Below, piece after piece: positions 47,667 through 58,396 of a DNA stretch of 64,000 bases. The DNA lies in assembly GCA_016699635.1 (NCBI GenBank), contig CP064983.1, forward strand, positions 1,240,001 to 1,304,000, written 5' to 3'. The position numbers and the translations under genes were made by a program. This DNA comes from Bacteroidota bacterium. Its GTDB lineage: Bacteria > Bacteroidota > Bacteroidia > AKYH767-A > OLB10. Within the stretch, counting starts at the first letter, position 1, and the number at the start of each line of letters is the position of its first letter. The notes beneath the pieces were generated by a model. The model ran no database searches, had not been told where the DNA came from, and saw only the letters and a program-made list of their open reading frames with translations.

Positions 47667-48860
47667 TTATGCGAAGTTAATTTTTTTTGTCAATAGTAAT
47701 TCTGTTTGCATTCGTGTTTCCTTATCGGTTGCAATCAGGTCTTCAAGTGATGGTTTTTCAATGTAAGTAATTTTCGACATGAGTTGTTCTGTAATACCGG
47801 GAATCTGAAAGAAACTTATTTTCTCTTTGAGAAACGCAGCAACGGCAACTTCGTTTGCTGCATTGAGAATACAAGGCATGTTTCCATCTTTTTTCATAGC
47901 TTCTTCAGCCAAATGTAAGGCAGGAAAAACTTCTGTATCCGGTTTTTCAAAAGTTAGTTGAGGATAGTCAAGAAAACAGAATCTCTTGAAATCGGTCTTT
48001 AAACGATGCGGAAAACTCAATGCATAAAGTATGGGCAGTTTCATATCAGGCAAACCCATTTGTGCTTTCATACTGCCATCAGTAAATTGCACTACAGAAT
48101 AAATGATAGATTGCGGATGCACAATTACATCAATCTGCTCCGGTTGTAAACCAAACAACCATTTGGCTTCAATCATCTCAAGACCTTTATTCATCATGGT
48201 GGCAGAGTCAACAGTAATTTTTGCACCCATGCTCCAGTTTGGATGTTTCAATGCCTGAGCCAGAGTTACCTGCTCTAATTCTTTTTTGCTTTTTCCTCTG
48301 AAGGGTCCACCCGATGCTGTCAAATAAATTTTTTCTATAGGGTTGTGGAACTCTCCTGCCAGACATTGAAAAATGGCTGAATGTTCGGAGTCAACAGGGT
48401 AAATGCGCACACCGTTATCATCTGCAAGTGATGTTATAATTTTCCCTGCCACCACAAGGGTTTCTTTATTGGCCAGTGCAATGGTCTTTTTACTTTTTAT
48501 GGCTGCAATTGTTGGCAGTAGTCCGGCATAACCTACCATTGCTGTAAGAACAATGTCAATGGAGTCGGACTGTACAGCTTGCTCAGCAGATTCTATTCCC
48601 GAAAAAACTTTAACCGGAAGGTCAGCAATATTTTCTTTAAACGTTTTGTATTTTTCTTTATCGGTTACAACAGCAGTAGCCGGAGTAAATTGCCGAACCT
48701 GTTGTTCGAGCAGTTCTATATTGCCGTTTGCAGTTAATAGATCAACTTCAAAAGCATCGGCATGTGCGGCAATCACTTCAAGTGCCTGCCTGCCTATACT
48801 ACCGGTCGAACCAAGAATAGCAATTCGTTTTTTCAAAGCTGATTGACTATGAGTTGACAA
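47667..48860 (-). CDS. dxr: 1-deoxy-D-xylulose-5-phosphate reductoisomerase
   Basis: The 397-aa enzyme converts DXP to MEP for isoprenoid synthesis. Evidence: the NADPH motif ILGSTGSIGRQALEV, ALANKETLVVAG, PVDSEHSAIFQCLAG, TASGGPFRGKSK, LKHPNWSMGAKITVDSATMMNKGLEMIEA. Length is normal and no lesion is visible. rseP is downstream on the same strand. Confidence 0.96.
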   Translation of the reverse strand: MSTHSQSALKKRIAILGSTGSIGRQALEVIAAHADAFEVDLLTANGNIELLEQQVRQFTPATAVVTDKEKYKTFKENIADLPVKVFSGIESAEQAVQSDSIDIVLTAMVGYAGLLPTIAAIKSKKTIALANKETLVVAGKIITSLADDNGVRIYPVDSEHSAIFQCLAGEFHNPIEKIYLTASGGPFRGKSKKELEQVTLAQALKHPNWSMGAKITVDSATMMNKGLEMIEAKWLFGLQPEQIDVIVHPQSIIYSVVQFTDGSMKAQMGLPDMKLPILYALSFPHRLKTDFKRFCFLDYPQLTFEKPDTEVFPALHLAEEAMKKDGNMPCILNAANEVAVAAFLKEKISFFQIPGITEQLMSKITYIEKPSLEDLIATDKETRMQTELLLTKKINFA

Positions 48861-48947
48861 TATTAGTTAAATCCTGTTGAAGTCTGTATTAATCAACAGG
48901 GATATTGTAAACAGAAATATGATGAGAGAAGTAGTTTAAATGCAACG

Positions 48948-50782
48948 TTATTCAACAGTAACACTCTTTGCCAGGTTACGAGGCTGATCAACATTACAAC
49001 CACGCATAACAGCAATGTGATAACTGAGCAATTGCAATGGAATTACACTAACCAATGGTACAAGAATGTCGTCTGTTTCCGGAATTTCAATAGTATAATC
49101 TGCCATCTTCCTTACATCAACATCGCCTTCTGTAACAATTGCAATTATTTTTCCTTTACGTGCCTTTACTTCCTGAATGTTTGAAACCACTTTTTCGTAT
49201 GAAGAATTTTTTGTGGCAATAACTACAACAGGCATTTCTTCGTCAATCAAAGCAATAGGCCCGTGTTTCATTTCTGCAGCAGGATAACCTTCTGCATGAA
49301 TATAGGATATCTCTTTTAGTTTCAATGCGCCTTCTAATGCAACAGGAAATCCATAACCACGACCTAGGTAAAGGAAGTTTCTGGAGTCTTTAAACAATGC
49401 AGATATTTCTTTAACCTTATCGTTTGATTTAAGTGCAATTTCAACTTTTGAAGGAATGGTTTCAAGTTCGTTAAGCAATGCACGAAAACGTGATTGTGTG
49501 ATGGTACCTCTTTTGTTTGCAATCTGAAGTGCCATTAATGTTAGTACTGTTACCTGTGCAGTAAATGCTTTGGTAGAAGCCACACCAATTTCGGGTCCGG
49601 CATGTGTGTAGGAACCGGCATGTGTTGCGCGTGGAATAGAAGACCCCACAACATTACAAACCCCAAAAATTGTTGCACCACGTTCTTTAGCCATTTCAAT
49701 GGCAGCAAGTGTATCGGCAGTTTCGCCACTTTGCGAAATAGCTATCACTACATCATCTTCAGAGATGATTGGATTTCTATAGCGGAATTCAGAAGCATAT
49801 TCAACCTCCACAGGAATTCGTGCCAGGTCTTCAATAAGATATTCTGCTACCAATGCTGCATGCCAAGATGTTCCGCAGGCAACAATGATTATTCTTTTGC
49901 ATTGATCAATTTGTTTTCAAACTCGCTGATACCACCTAATCTCAACCTGCCTTTGTCAGCATCAATGCGTCCACGCATGCTGTCCCAAATAGAGCGGGGT
50001 TGCTCATAGATTTCTTTCATCATGAAATGATCGTAGCCACCTTTTTCAATAGCTTCAAGCTTTAACTCCAATTCCTGAACAAAAGGAATTTTGGTTTCGT
50101 TGTCAATTGTTTTTACGGTAAGTTTACCATTATCAATTGTTGCAACTTCGCCATCGTTGAGGTAGGCAACATTTTTAGTATATTCTACAATAGGTGTTGC
50201 ATCAGATGCAATAAACCATTCGTCTTTACCAATACCCACAACAATAGGGCTACCCTTGCGGGCTGCAATCATTTTATTAGGCTCACTCTTTGATAAAACT
50301 ACAATGGCATAAGCTCCAATAACTTCGCCTAAAGCAAGACGTACAGCCTCCTCAGTAGCTACGTGTGTTTTGTGTTTTATTTCTTCAATAAGATGTATCA
50401 GCACTTCAGTGTCTGTATCACTTTTAAAAGTATGACCCGAATTTATCAGCTCTTGTTTTATTGCTGCATAGTTTTCGATAATACCATTGTGGATGATGGC
50501 TAAATCTTTCGATTCGGAATAATGCGGATGCGCATTTCTGTCGTTGGGTTCGCCATGTGTTGCCCAACGTGTATGTCCCATACCTACCTGCCCAACCAGG
50601 TTCTTATCAGAAACATAGTTGGTAAAGTCGGCAACCTTACCTGCTTTTTTGTAAACACTCAATTCACCATTCAACAATGCCACACCGGCACTGTCATAGC
50701 CGCGATATTCCAGCCGCTGAAGTCCTTTAATTACTATTGGATAAGCCTGACGATATCCTATATAGGCAACGATTCCACACAT
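48948..50782 (-). CDS. glmS: Glutamine--fructose-6-phosphate aminotransferase (frameshifted)
   Basis: The repaired 611-aa protein makes glucosamine-6-phosphate for cell-wall and LPS precursors. The N-terminal amidotransferase starts MCGIVAYIGYR with the catalytic cysteine, and contains HTRWATHGEPNDRNAHPH. The frame is lost at the T4 run 49895-49898 (A4 on the coding strand) after NKLINAK; one added base continues RIIIVACGTSWHAALVAEYL, the first SIS domain. The second frame completes both SIS domains with SQSGETADTLAA and ends RNLAKSVTVE. This gene is essential in most bacteria, so the lesion is very likely an assembly error. Confidence 0.92.
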
Positions 50783-50788
50783 GATATT

Positions 50789-52081
50789 TTATGGATTTAA
50801 TTTTGTATAAGTAATTTGTAATTTCATTCGTAATGTTGAAGCAGGGTCGCCTCCCACTAAAGCCACACGATTAGGTGTTTGAAAGGCTACCGGCACCCTT
50901 ACTCTTAAGTACATTCCGTAATCTATACGTTTTTCGTATAAAATCTGTTGCAAAAACTGTGCAATATTAAAACGGTACTGATTATTTGCCAGTCCACCGC
51001 CAAAAAGTGTAGATGAACGTGTCAAATCAGGCAAAGTTTGTATTTGTCCTGCGGAATCTATGGCATAAAGACTCAATGCATCAGGAGCAGGAAGGTTGGT
51101 TGCCGTTCCCGGATCAACATTGATGATTAATTCTGCTTTATTAATTGATATTGGCCCCATTTCTTTCAGACTGTTAAGATAAGGAATGGAAATTTTTGTT
51201 TTAATACCACCCATTGTCTGAACATAAGCTTTATCTGTCAATGGATTGGTAAAATTGAATGCTGAGTAATCGTGTGTAAACCGGCTGAAACGGGCTATGC
51301 TGCCATCTGAGCTGTAAATATAAAACGGTAGTGAGTCAATGCCTGTTGTTGCCGGATCTGTAAAATACATTATCATTGACGAAACGGTTGTTTTTGCATC
51401 AAAATTGATAATACTTCCGAATGATGACGCTGCAGGTTTAATACAAAAACCTTTAACCGTTTCTTTAAATTTTGATGGGTCGCTTAAATCGGAATTAAAT
51501 ATTTTCTGACCTAAAACGTCATCAAGGCGCAAACGCAGTCGAGGGGCAATTTTTGTTGTGTCAGAAGTAGGAATGCTGTCTTGAGCATCTTCAACCTTAA
51601 ATGTTATTTCGCCAACTTTTGTACTGTAATTGAGATTACTGAAAGCATAATAACTTGCCGTGTCATACATAGCATCAGTCAGTTCATAAACTTCAAAAGT
51701 CTGCAAGGCGGAGGTGTCGCCATAGTTTGAAATATATGCCAGATTCAGAAATAATGAATCGTATGTTTTGTTGGTATTGGAAAAAACTGCTGTTGGCTTA
51801 AGTTGCGTAAAAAGTTCAGCACTAGTTTCACCAAAAATAGGGTCAACATATTTGCCGAGCATAAACTGATGGTTTGTAGCCTGAAGTTCATAAAGCAGAT
51901 GTGCATCGGTGCGCAGGCTGTCTTCCTGCTTGTACGATGTCTGAAGTGTCAATGTGTCGAAAAATTCAACATTCATGGCATCTTCTCCGGGCAAGAGGTT
52001 AAGACCAACAGAGTCGGGCTTGTTGCATGAGATACTTAGAAGCACGACACATGCCATCCACAAACGCTTAAAGTGTTGCAT
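50789..52081 (-). CDS. DUF4270 lipoprotein
   Basis: From ATG 52081 (MQHFKRLWMACVVLLSISCNK) the product is 430 aa with a lipobox-like LLSISC, indicating a lipoprotein. The rest fits DUF4270: VGLNLLPGEDAMNVEFFDTLTLQTSYK, LLYELQATNHQFMLGKYVDPIFGETSAELFTQ and ASTLRMKLQITYTKLNP. The function is unknown, though the gene is regularly found next to glycogen synthase and glmS in this phylum, as here. A longer start at 52123 is not favoured. Confidence 0.85.
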   Translation of the reverse strand: MQHFKRLWMACVVLLSISCNKPDSVGLNLLPGEDAMNVEFFDTLTLQTSYKQEDSLRTDAHLLYELQATNHQFMLGKYVDPIFGETSAELFTQLKPTAVFSNTNKTYDSLFLNLAYISNYGDTSALQTFEVYELTDAMYDTASYYAFSNLNYSTKVGEITFKVEDAQDSIPTSDTTKIAPRLRLRLDDVLGQKIFNSDLSDPSKFKETVKGFCIKPAASSFGSIINFDAKTTVSSMIMYFTDPATTGIDSLPFYIYSSDGSIARFSRFTHDYSAFNFTNPLTDKAYVQTMGGIKTKISIPYLNSLKEMGPISINKAELIINVDPGTATNLPAPDALSLYAIDSAGQIQTLPDLTRSSTLFGGGLANNQYRFNIAQFLQQILYEKRIDYGMYLRVRVPVAFQTPNRVALVGGDPASTLRMKLQITYTKLNP

Positions 52082-52130
52082 ATAAATAAGGCGTGGTTTT
52101 TTAAAATAATTAATGTTGAACAATATCCGC

Positions 52131-52958
52131 TTAGGCTTCTATTGAGATTTCTTCCATGATTTCATCATAGAAAGTATTGTATGCCTCAACGTAGTTTTCA
52201 GGCGATTGGTATGGTAAAATCAATTTGCCTGATTTTTTAATATGATTATCAATCTTGGTATTGAGCTTTTCAGCACCTTTAATGATAGCATCTGACTTGT
52301 TTATGGCAGCAATTGTTATGCTTTCGAAGTTTGGACTTTTTATGTCTTTTACATCATTAGTAGAAATCCCTTCCATCATGAGTTTTTTAGAGTAACTGTC
52401 ATGAAATGATTCACTGAATTCATCGTCATATACAGAATACACCACTCTTGCATTTCGGAAAATAGGGTCTTCTCTATAGGCTGTTTTTACAAACAGCGGA
52501 ATCAGACTCGACATCCAGCCGTGGCAATGAATAATATCCGGTGCCCAACCGAGTTTTTTTACCGTTTCAAGAACACCACGACAGAAGAAAATGGTACGGT
52601 CGTCATTGTCCTTAAAAAAGTTGTTGTCTGCATCATGAGTAGTATGTTTTCTTTGAAAATACTCCTCATTATCAATAAAATAAACCTGCATGCGGGCTGC
52701 CTGAATACTGGCAACCTTTATAATCAACGGATGATCGCTTTCATCAATAATCAGGTTCATACCGGAAAGTCGGATTACCTCATGTAATTGATTTCTACGC
52801 TCATTAACAACGCCAAAGCGTGGCATAAAGGTTATGATTTCTTTACCTTTCTCCTGTGTGCCTTGTGGCAGATGTCTTGCAATGTTACCTATTGTTGAAC
52901 TTTCGAGATAAGGGAAAATTTCCTGCGATACGAACAGGACCTTGGGCTTTTTAATCAT
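52131..52958 (-). CDS. Glycogen synthase-like protein, GT5 N-terminal domain only
   Basis: The 275-aa product matches the starch/glycogen synthase catalytic N-terminal domain (KPKVLFVSQEIFPYLESSTIGNIARHLPQ; IITFMPRFGVVNERRNQLHEVIRLSGM; WAPDIIHCHGWMSSLIPLFVK). It lacks the C-terminal GT1-type domain that completes full GlgA (about 480 aa). Short versions are standard in many Bacteroidota, so it is not necessarily truncated. Whether it is catalytic is unknown. It precedes the DUF4270 gene. Confidence 0.85.
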   Translation of the reverse strand: MIKKPKVLFVSQEIFPYLESSTIGNIARHLPQGTQEKGKEIITFMPRFGVVNERRNQLHEVIRLSGMNLIIDESDHPLIIKVASIQAARMQVYFIDNEEYFQRKHTTHDADNNFFKDNDDRTIFFCRGVLETVKKLGWAPDIIHCHGWMSSLIPLFVKTAYREDPIFRNARVVYSVYDDEFSESFHDSYSKKLMMEGISTNDVKDIKSPNFESITIAAINKSDAIIKGAEKLNTKIDNHIKKSGKLILPYQSPENYVEAYNTFYDEIMEEISIEA

Positions 52959-53069
52959 GCAATCTACTTCTCTTAAAATTTACGTATGCAAAAATATATA
53001 AAAATTCCCTTTGAACCGGCAAAATTTTAGCGATATTTTGTTAAAGTAGCTGATATGCAGGCAAAAGGC

Positions 53070-54508
53070 TTAATCTTTAATACTAAAAAAAAGTAGAAAT
53101 TGGGCAATTGGGGTTGATTTATTGCGGAAATAGGCTTTTGCCCATTTACGTGTAAAGACATTCTTAAAACAGACATCATTCAAACTGTCTTGCCCGGGTA
53201 TGTAATAAATCTCCGAATTGGCATTTTTCAATTTTATCAATTCCTGTTCATCGGCATAATGCAGCAAAGTCTGTTTGTCAGAAAGTTGACCTATACCCAG
53301 AATAGAAAGCATATTTATACAGTAGCTACAAATCAAAGCAGTTTTACCTTTTAAGTGTATTGGGTGTTCTACAACACTTCCTGCATATTGTAGCCGCTGA
53401 ATGCTTTTTGAATGATCGTCAGTAACATTACCACTTAATGGGTCGAAAGCAATGAGTTGGGAACCTGCTTTTCTGACTATGGCATATTTACCCGGCAGTG
53501 CCGACCTGTGACTGTCTGCAAGATTAATACCTCCCAAAAAACAACTTATTACCAATGATGCTGTAATTACAACAGGCCAAACTTTATCCTGCAATGCAAT
53601 CAGAATTATTAAAAACACAAATGGAATTACAGGAATAAGATAAGCAGATTTATGTGGTTCATAGAAAAAAAGTAAGGTATAAATTATAAGTGTTGAAGCA
53701 GCGCACAACAGTATGGGTTTATATTTCCGGCTATGCATTCCATTAAAAATATTCTGAAGCGCATAACTAAAAGCTATTATAATAACTACAAAACCCAATG
53801 TTCCCCAAACACCAAAACTTGCTTTATAAATAGTTTTTAAAATTTGCGGATAGCCAAATTGATTTACATAAGTCAGAAAAGCCAGGTTGTATTTTAATAT
53901 CAATGGAAGATATAAAAGTGCACTCACTACTCCTGATAAAAACAGAAGCTGCAGCACAAGTTTCCATGAACGATCGGCTTTTAGAAGATAAATACTTATG
54001 GGGATAATAAACAGCACTGCTGTAATGCGGCAACCTATTGCCAGACCAAGCATAATGGAGGTTAAAATCATATTTCGTTTTCCGGCAAAAAACAAGGCTG
54101 CCAGCATAAAGCACAGCGACCAGTTATAGTCCATGGCATTGGTACTTTGAATAAAAAAAACAGGAGTAAAAGCAAGCATTAATGCTCCGGCTATAGCATT
54201 GAGTTTATATTTTTGCAGATTAAATAAAACAGCAAAACAGCTATCGTACTCAGCATGGCTGTACATAAATTAAAAGCAAAAGAATGTTTTACAGGCAGGA
54301 AGTAATACACCCATTCGGGTACAGGGTGTCCGGGCAAACGCGAATACTGATAACTATTTGTTGAATCCATTGCAAGAGCATTTACGGCATAGCCCCATGC
54401 ATCTTCTTCGGCACCATAACCTGCATCGAGAAAAACCAGCGGCTGGCAAAAACCAATAATCCCAAAAGGATAAGCCGCATAGTTTGATTCATGGACGCAA
54501 AGTAACAT
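53070..54508 (-). CDS. Polytopic membrane protein, glycosyltransferase-like (frameshifted)
   Basis: The repaired protein of 479 aa has about nine to eleven membrane segments, with an N-terminal extracytoplasmic-type loop YGAEEDAWGYAVNALAM and HPVPEWVYYFLPV, resembling PMT/ArnT-like glycosyltransferases that use lipid-linked sugars. The frame breaks at the T5 run 54210-54214; one added base joins LLFYLICKKYKLNAIAGALMLAF. The C-terminal 100 residues are soluble. The acidic pair EED in the first loop could be catalytic, but the family assignment is weak. It is convergent with no partner gene. Confidence 0.65.
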
Positions 54509-54593
54509 GTTTTGACCATTTTTATATGATGTTGATTCAATTTTAACAACACATTTATATCTTTACGTAATTACAAATAATTGCAGCACCGTC

Positions 54594-55580
54594 ATGGCTA
54601 TGTTATTAGAGTTGACAAACAAGGGTATTTACTGTCCGCAGGCAGATGTCTATATTGACCCACATCGCAGAGTAGAAAATGCCATCATCACACATGCGCA
54701 CAGCGACCATGCAAGCCCTGGAAGCAGTAACTATCTTGCTCATAAAGATTCAGAAGCCATGCTGCGTATGCGATTGGGCGAACAAATCAGTTTGCGTACG
54801 GTTGATTATGGTGAAACATTTACCATTAACGGAGTAAAATTTTCTTTGCATCCTGCAGGTCATATTATTGGCAGTGCACAGATAAGAGTAGCATATAAAG
54901 ATGAAGTATGGGTGGCAGCAGGCGATTACAAACTGCACGATGATGGTTTCTGCCCTGTGTTTGAACACCTAAAATGTAATGTGTTTATTACGGAGTCAAC
55001 CTTTGGTTTACCTATTTACAAATGGCAGCCTCAACAACAAGTAATGCAGGAAATTGATACTTGGATAAATAAGAATAATCAGCAACAAATAACTTCTGTA
55101 CTGATGGGTTATTCGCTTGGCAAAATGCAAAGGCTGATAAAGCACTTAAACCATTTTGATTTTGGCATTTATGGAACACCGGATGTTGTTGCTGTTAACG
55201 ACAGATTGCGCGAAGCAGGTTGCAATTTGCCTTATGTTAAACCGCTGAAATCAAACCCTGAGAAAGAAAATCTGAAAGGGGCATTAATATTTGCATCACC
55301 ATCCGGAGCACGTTCGGCATTGTTTAAGAAACTCGACAACTATAGTGTTGGCTATTGCAGTGGATGGATGTTGCATGGCAAACCGAAATACTTGAGCCAT
55401 GTTGACCGTGGTTTTGCACTAAGCGACCATGCCGACTGGGATGAGTTGAATACAGCAGTTAAAGAAAGTGGTGCGGAGAAAATTTTTGTAACACATGGAA
55501 GTACGGCATCATTTTCAAAATGGCTTTGCGACAATGGATATGATGCAAAAGAAATTGAACTGATGAAGGGGGCGGGGTAA
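54594..55580 (+). CDS. Ligase-associated DNA exonuclease (metallo-beta-lactamase fold)
   Basis: The 328-aa protein matches the ligase-associated exonuclease family: TNKGIYCPQADVYIDPHRRVENAIITHAHSDHASPG (metal-binding HxHxDH), HPAGHIIGSAQIRV, VAAGDYKLHDDGFCPVFEHLKCNVFITESTFGLPIY, and SDHADWDELN near the C terminus. In many bacteria it is encoded with an ATP-dependent ligase and an Lhr-type helicase; neither partner is next to it here. Role in DNA repair is inferred from the family. Confidence 0.88.
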   Translation: MAMLLELTNKGIYCPQADVYIDPHRRVENAIITHAHSDHASPGSSNYLAHKDSEAMLRMRLGEQISLRTVDYGETFTINGVKFSLHPAGHIIGSAQIRVAYKDEVWVAAGDYKLHDDGFCPVFEHLKCNVFITESTFGLPIYKWQPQQQVMQEIDTWINKNNQQQITSVLMGYSLGKMQRLIKHLNHFDFGIYGTPDVVAVNDRLREAGCNLPYVKPLKSNPEKENLKGALIFASPSGARSALFKKLDNYSVGYCSGWMLHGKPKYLSHVDRGFALSDHADWDELNTAVKESGAEKIFVTHGSTASFSKWLCDNGYDAKEIELMKGAG

Positions 55581-55597
55581 GAAGAATAAAACTGTTT

Positions 55598-57496
55598 TTA
55601 CTCCCTGCGTATCATTACTTTTTTCATCACTACACCGGCAGAAGTTTCTGTGCGCATCAGGTACATACCCGGTGCATAGCTGCTAACATCCATTCGCCAG
55701 TTGTTTGGGTTTAATCCGTTATCCTGTTTTACTAATGCTCCCGTAGTGCTCTCTAACCTCACACTTCTTATTGTTTGTGATGATTGCACAACTATATAAC
55801 CGCTTGCAGGAACAGGATATAGCTGTACATTAGCCTCATGCTGCTTTACTTCGCCAATGCCCACTATGGTGTCTATGGTTATCATATAATCTTCTGTTTC
55901 GCCTCCATAGGCATAAGTGCAGGCGCTGTTAGCGTTCAGTACTGATGGGAAATTCCCTGCTACACGCAGGCGCATTCCTGTTAGGCCGGGTGTGGCTGTG
56001 GCCGGAATACTAAAGGTAATCGTCCTTGGTGTGCCGGGATATAATGAGTCTATGGTAGTATATTCTGTGTTCTCAAAATAACTGTCGTGGTCGTAGTCTA
56101 TCCACAGTCCGCCTTTAAACCATATTTGTAAGGTATCTGTAGTAATAGTCATGCTATAGGGTACATTGCGCGACAGTGTTGCTGTTTGATTTGCAACCGT
56201 TGGGTCAAAGTAGGTGTAGTTGCTCAACTGACCGGGATATCCATAAATGTTTGAGCATGTTGAAGACGGATTGTTTAACGTTGTTCCTGCTATGTGCATA
56301 TCAACAATACCGCCATCAAAAATTGGGGTAGAAGGCCCGCAGTAGTTTTGATTGTAGGGAATACAGTAGCAGCTTGGATTGGGATTCTCAAATATTACCT
56401 CTGTTGCTGTAGCAAGGTATTTGCCGCTTTGAATACATTGCTGTTTGCAGCGTAAATATATCTGATTAGGAAACACTGCTGCATCTATGGCATACAAAGT
56501 ATCGTTAGCTCCTGCAATATCTGTAAAGGGGTCTGCAATGTTTTGTTTCCATTGCCATTGATAGCCTATGCCTGGAATATTTTTTTCGCAAAAGATATAA
56601 GTTGTATCGGGGCTGCCGGGACAAATACCACTAAAATTTGTTGCCCTTAACTTAGGTACCACTGTGGGCGAGTCTGTAACAAAGGTTACCATAGAGCCTG
56701 CTGTATCGGCATTGCAGACTACCAGACAGCGGTAATAGTTTGGCGTATTTTGAACAAACGTCATGGTGTCGTAAACGGCACCGGCAATGTTTAAATAGCT
56801 GCTGCTGCCCCAGGGTTTGTACTGCCATTGATAGGTTTGACCTATGCCGCCACTAACATGGTCTATCCAAAAAAAACCTGCTATGCCCGAGCATAAAAAA
56901 TCTTTGCTGCTATATACCACTCCTGTGCTGTCTGTTGGTGTAGTGCATAACTGATAGTCGTTTACTACTACACTGTCTATTGCCCAACGCCATCCACCAC
57001 CCACCTTAAAATGAAAACGAATTTTTACATTGGGCTGATTGGCTGCATTGGTTCCTAAATGAACTACTCTTCTTGAACCATTTTGTCCTAAATAATGATT
57101 ATATCCATTGTTAGATAACATAATTGTCCAACTTTGGCCACTGTCAACAGACATTTCCACATTCTGATAACCACTATCAATTGGACCTTGATGGTAATCA
57201 CTATAAGAAAGATAGACATCAGATAAACCTACTGTTGAAAACGAAGGAGATACTAAGCTGTAATCATGATTAGCAATACCTGTTCTGATAAATGAAGCAT
57301 CGAAACCAATACCATTCATTGTAAACGGGTAATAAATAAAATTCCATTGATTAATTACAGGAGCAAAGCCTGCACTGTCTTCATGCCAGCCCGTTGGCAT
57401 TACTTGGCCATCAAAAGTTTCTTGCAATACTATGGTTTGCGATTGCAACATGTTACTTACAAACAGCAATACTATTATGAGTTTAATCTTTTTCAT
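55598..57496 (-). CDS. Secreted GEVED-domain protein with T9SS type A sorting signal
   Basis: The 632-aa product has a signal peptide (MKKIKLIIVLLFVSNMLQSQ), an N-terminal jelly-roll-like region with TFDGQVMPTGWHED and DYHQGPIDSGYQN, Ig-like repeats with regular cysteines, then a GEVED domain (GGLWIDYDHDSYFENTEYTTIDSLYPG; GMRLRVAGNF; YGGETEDYMITI), and the C-terminal sorting signal NVQLYPVPASGYIVVQSS with APGMYLMRTET. It is likely a surface or secreted adhesin. Confidence 0.88.
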   Translation of the reverse strand: MKKIKLIIVLLFVSNMLQSQTIVLQETFDGQVMPTGWHEDSAGFAPVINQWNFIYYPFTMNGIGFDASFIRTGIANHDYSLVSPSFSTVGLSDVYLSYSDYHQGPIDSGYQNVEMSVDSGQSWTIMLSNNGYNHYLGQNGSRRVVHLGTNAANQPNVKIRFHFKVGGGWRWAIDSVVVNDYQLCTTPTDSTGVVYSSKDFLCSGIAGFFWIDHVSGGIGQTYQWQYKPWGSSSYLNIAGAVYDTMTFVQNTPNYYRCLVVCNADTAGSMVTFVTDSPTVVPKLRATNFSGICPGSPDTTYIFCEKNIPGIGYQWQWKQNIADPFTDIAGANDTLYAIDAAVFPNQIYLRCKQQCIQSGKYLATATEVIFENPNPSCYCIPYNQNYCGPSTPIFDGGIVDMHIAGTTLNNPSSTCSNIYGYPGQLSNYTYFDPTVANQTATLSRNVPYSMTITTDTLQIWFKGGLWIDYDHDSYFENTEYTTIDSLYPGTPRTITFSIPATATPGLTGMRLRVAGNFPSVLNANSACTYAYGGETEDYMITIDTIVGIGEVKQHEANVQLYPVPASGYIVVQSSQTIRSVRLESTTGALVKQDNGLNPNNWRMDVSSYAPGMYLMRTETSAGVVMKKVMIRRE

Positions 57497-57754
57497 TTTC
57501 TTGTTTTTATTGTGTGATGAAGATTTTTTTAAAAGATTTATTGCTTCAATATTAAAGTCACATTACATTTTTAAATAAAAATAAATCAACCATGAACGCT
57601 AACCAACTTTATTGTTTTTCAAAATTATAAAAAGCCTGAATAGCTCCAATGTTCATAACCCCGAACTTTTGGCTCAATTTATATGCTTACCGCTTTTTTT
57701 CTTGTCAGTTATCAAAAAAAATCATATACTTGCTTTACTTAAACAACCATTATT

Positions 57755-58384
57755 ATGCTTAAAACCGGAAATACGCATTTCAATATCGGCATCCTCAATG
57801 TTGATAGTTTATTTGCAGATGCTTTTTTAAGATTGCTTAATTCTTTCAATGACAATTTAACCATTAAACACGTCAGCGAAGCAAGCATTGCATCGTTTTA
57901 TTCTTTCGATATTTTATTTGTACATCAATCCAGAACATGGGATTATCTGAATTTTTTGCTCAGTCAGAAATCTAATATTAATGCTCATGAAACAATATAT
58001 TGTCTGAACTGTAATACAAGTCTGTTATTGCAAAAGGATGTGACAGACACCTTAAAAATTCTTGACCTCACCATTCCTGTTAATGATATTAGAGAAAATC
58101 TTCAACATCACGTCAGGAAAATAAATAAGGGTAAAGCAAAATTCGGCAGACCCGCCAGATCGCTTACTGTACTGAGCCGCAATTTTCAATTAGCAGGGCA
58201 TTTTTCTGATGAAGAATTGAATATTATTTACAGTTTAAGAAAGCATATCTGTAACAAACAAATTTCAGTGAGTTGTAAAATATCTGTTTCTACTTTAAAG
58301 AGAAGGCTTAAAGCTATAGCAGACAAATGTGGTGTGCCAAATAATAAAGCAGCAATTCTTTGCCATCTCTACGAAAGAATGTGA
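57755..58384 (+). CDS. Degenerate response-regulator/LuxR-like protein
   Basis: The 209-aa protein has an N-terminal segment (residues about 1-120) that resembles a receiver: NIGILNVDSLFADAFLRLL and FDILFVHQS, but it lacks the acidic pocket and clear phosphoacceptor. The C-terminal 65 residues have a LuxR-type helix-turn-helix outline (FSDEELNIIYSLRKHICNKQISVSCKISVSTLKRRLKAIADKCGV). Both parts are divergent. It lies alone on the plus strand between two clusters of secreted-protein genes and may control them. Confidence 0.6.
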   Translation: MLKTGNTHFNIGILNVDSLFADAFLRLLNSFNDNLTIKHVSEASIASFYSFDILFVHQSRTWDYLNFLLSQKSNINAHETIYCLNCNTSLLLQKDVTDTLKILDLTIPVNDIRENLQHHVRKINKGKAKFGRPARSLTVLSRNFQLAGHFSDEELNIIYSLRKHICNKQISVSCKISVSTLKRRLKAIADKCGVPNNKAAILCHLYERM

Positions 58385-58396
58385 TTGAAGAGTTGA

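Noticed and set aside
22128..49898. Programmed ribosomal frameshifting at the A/T runs
   Set aside because: There is no consistent slippery heptamer, the lesions sit at different places in unrelated housekeeping genes, and runs as short as two to four bases are involved. Assembly error explains them better.
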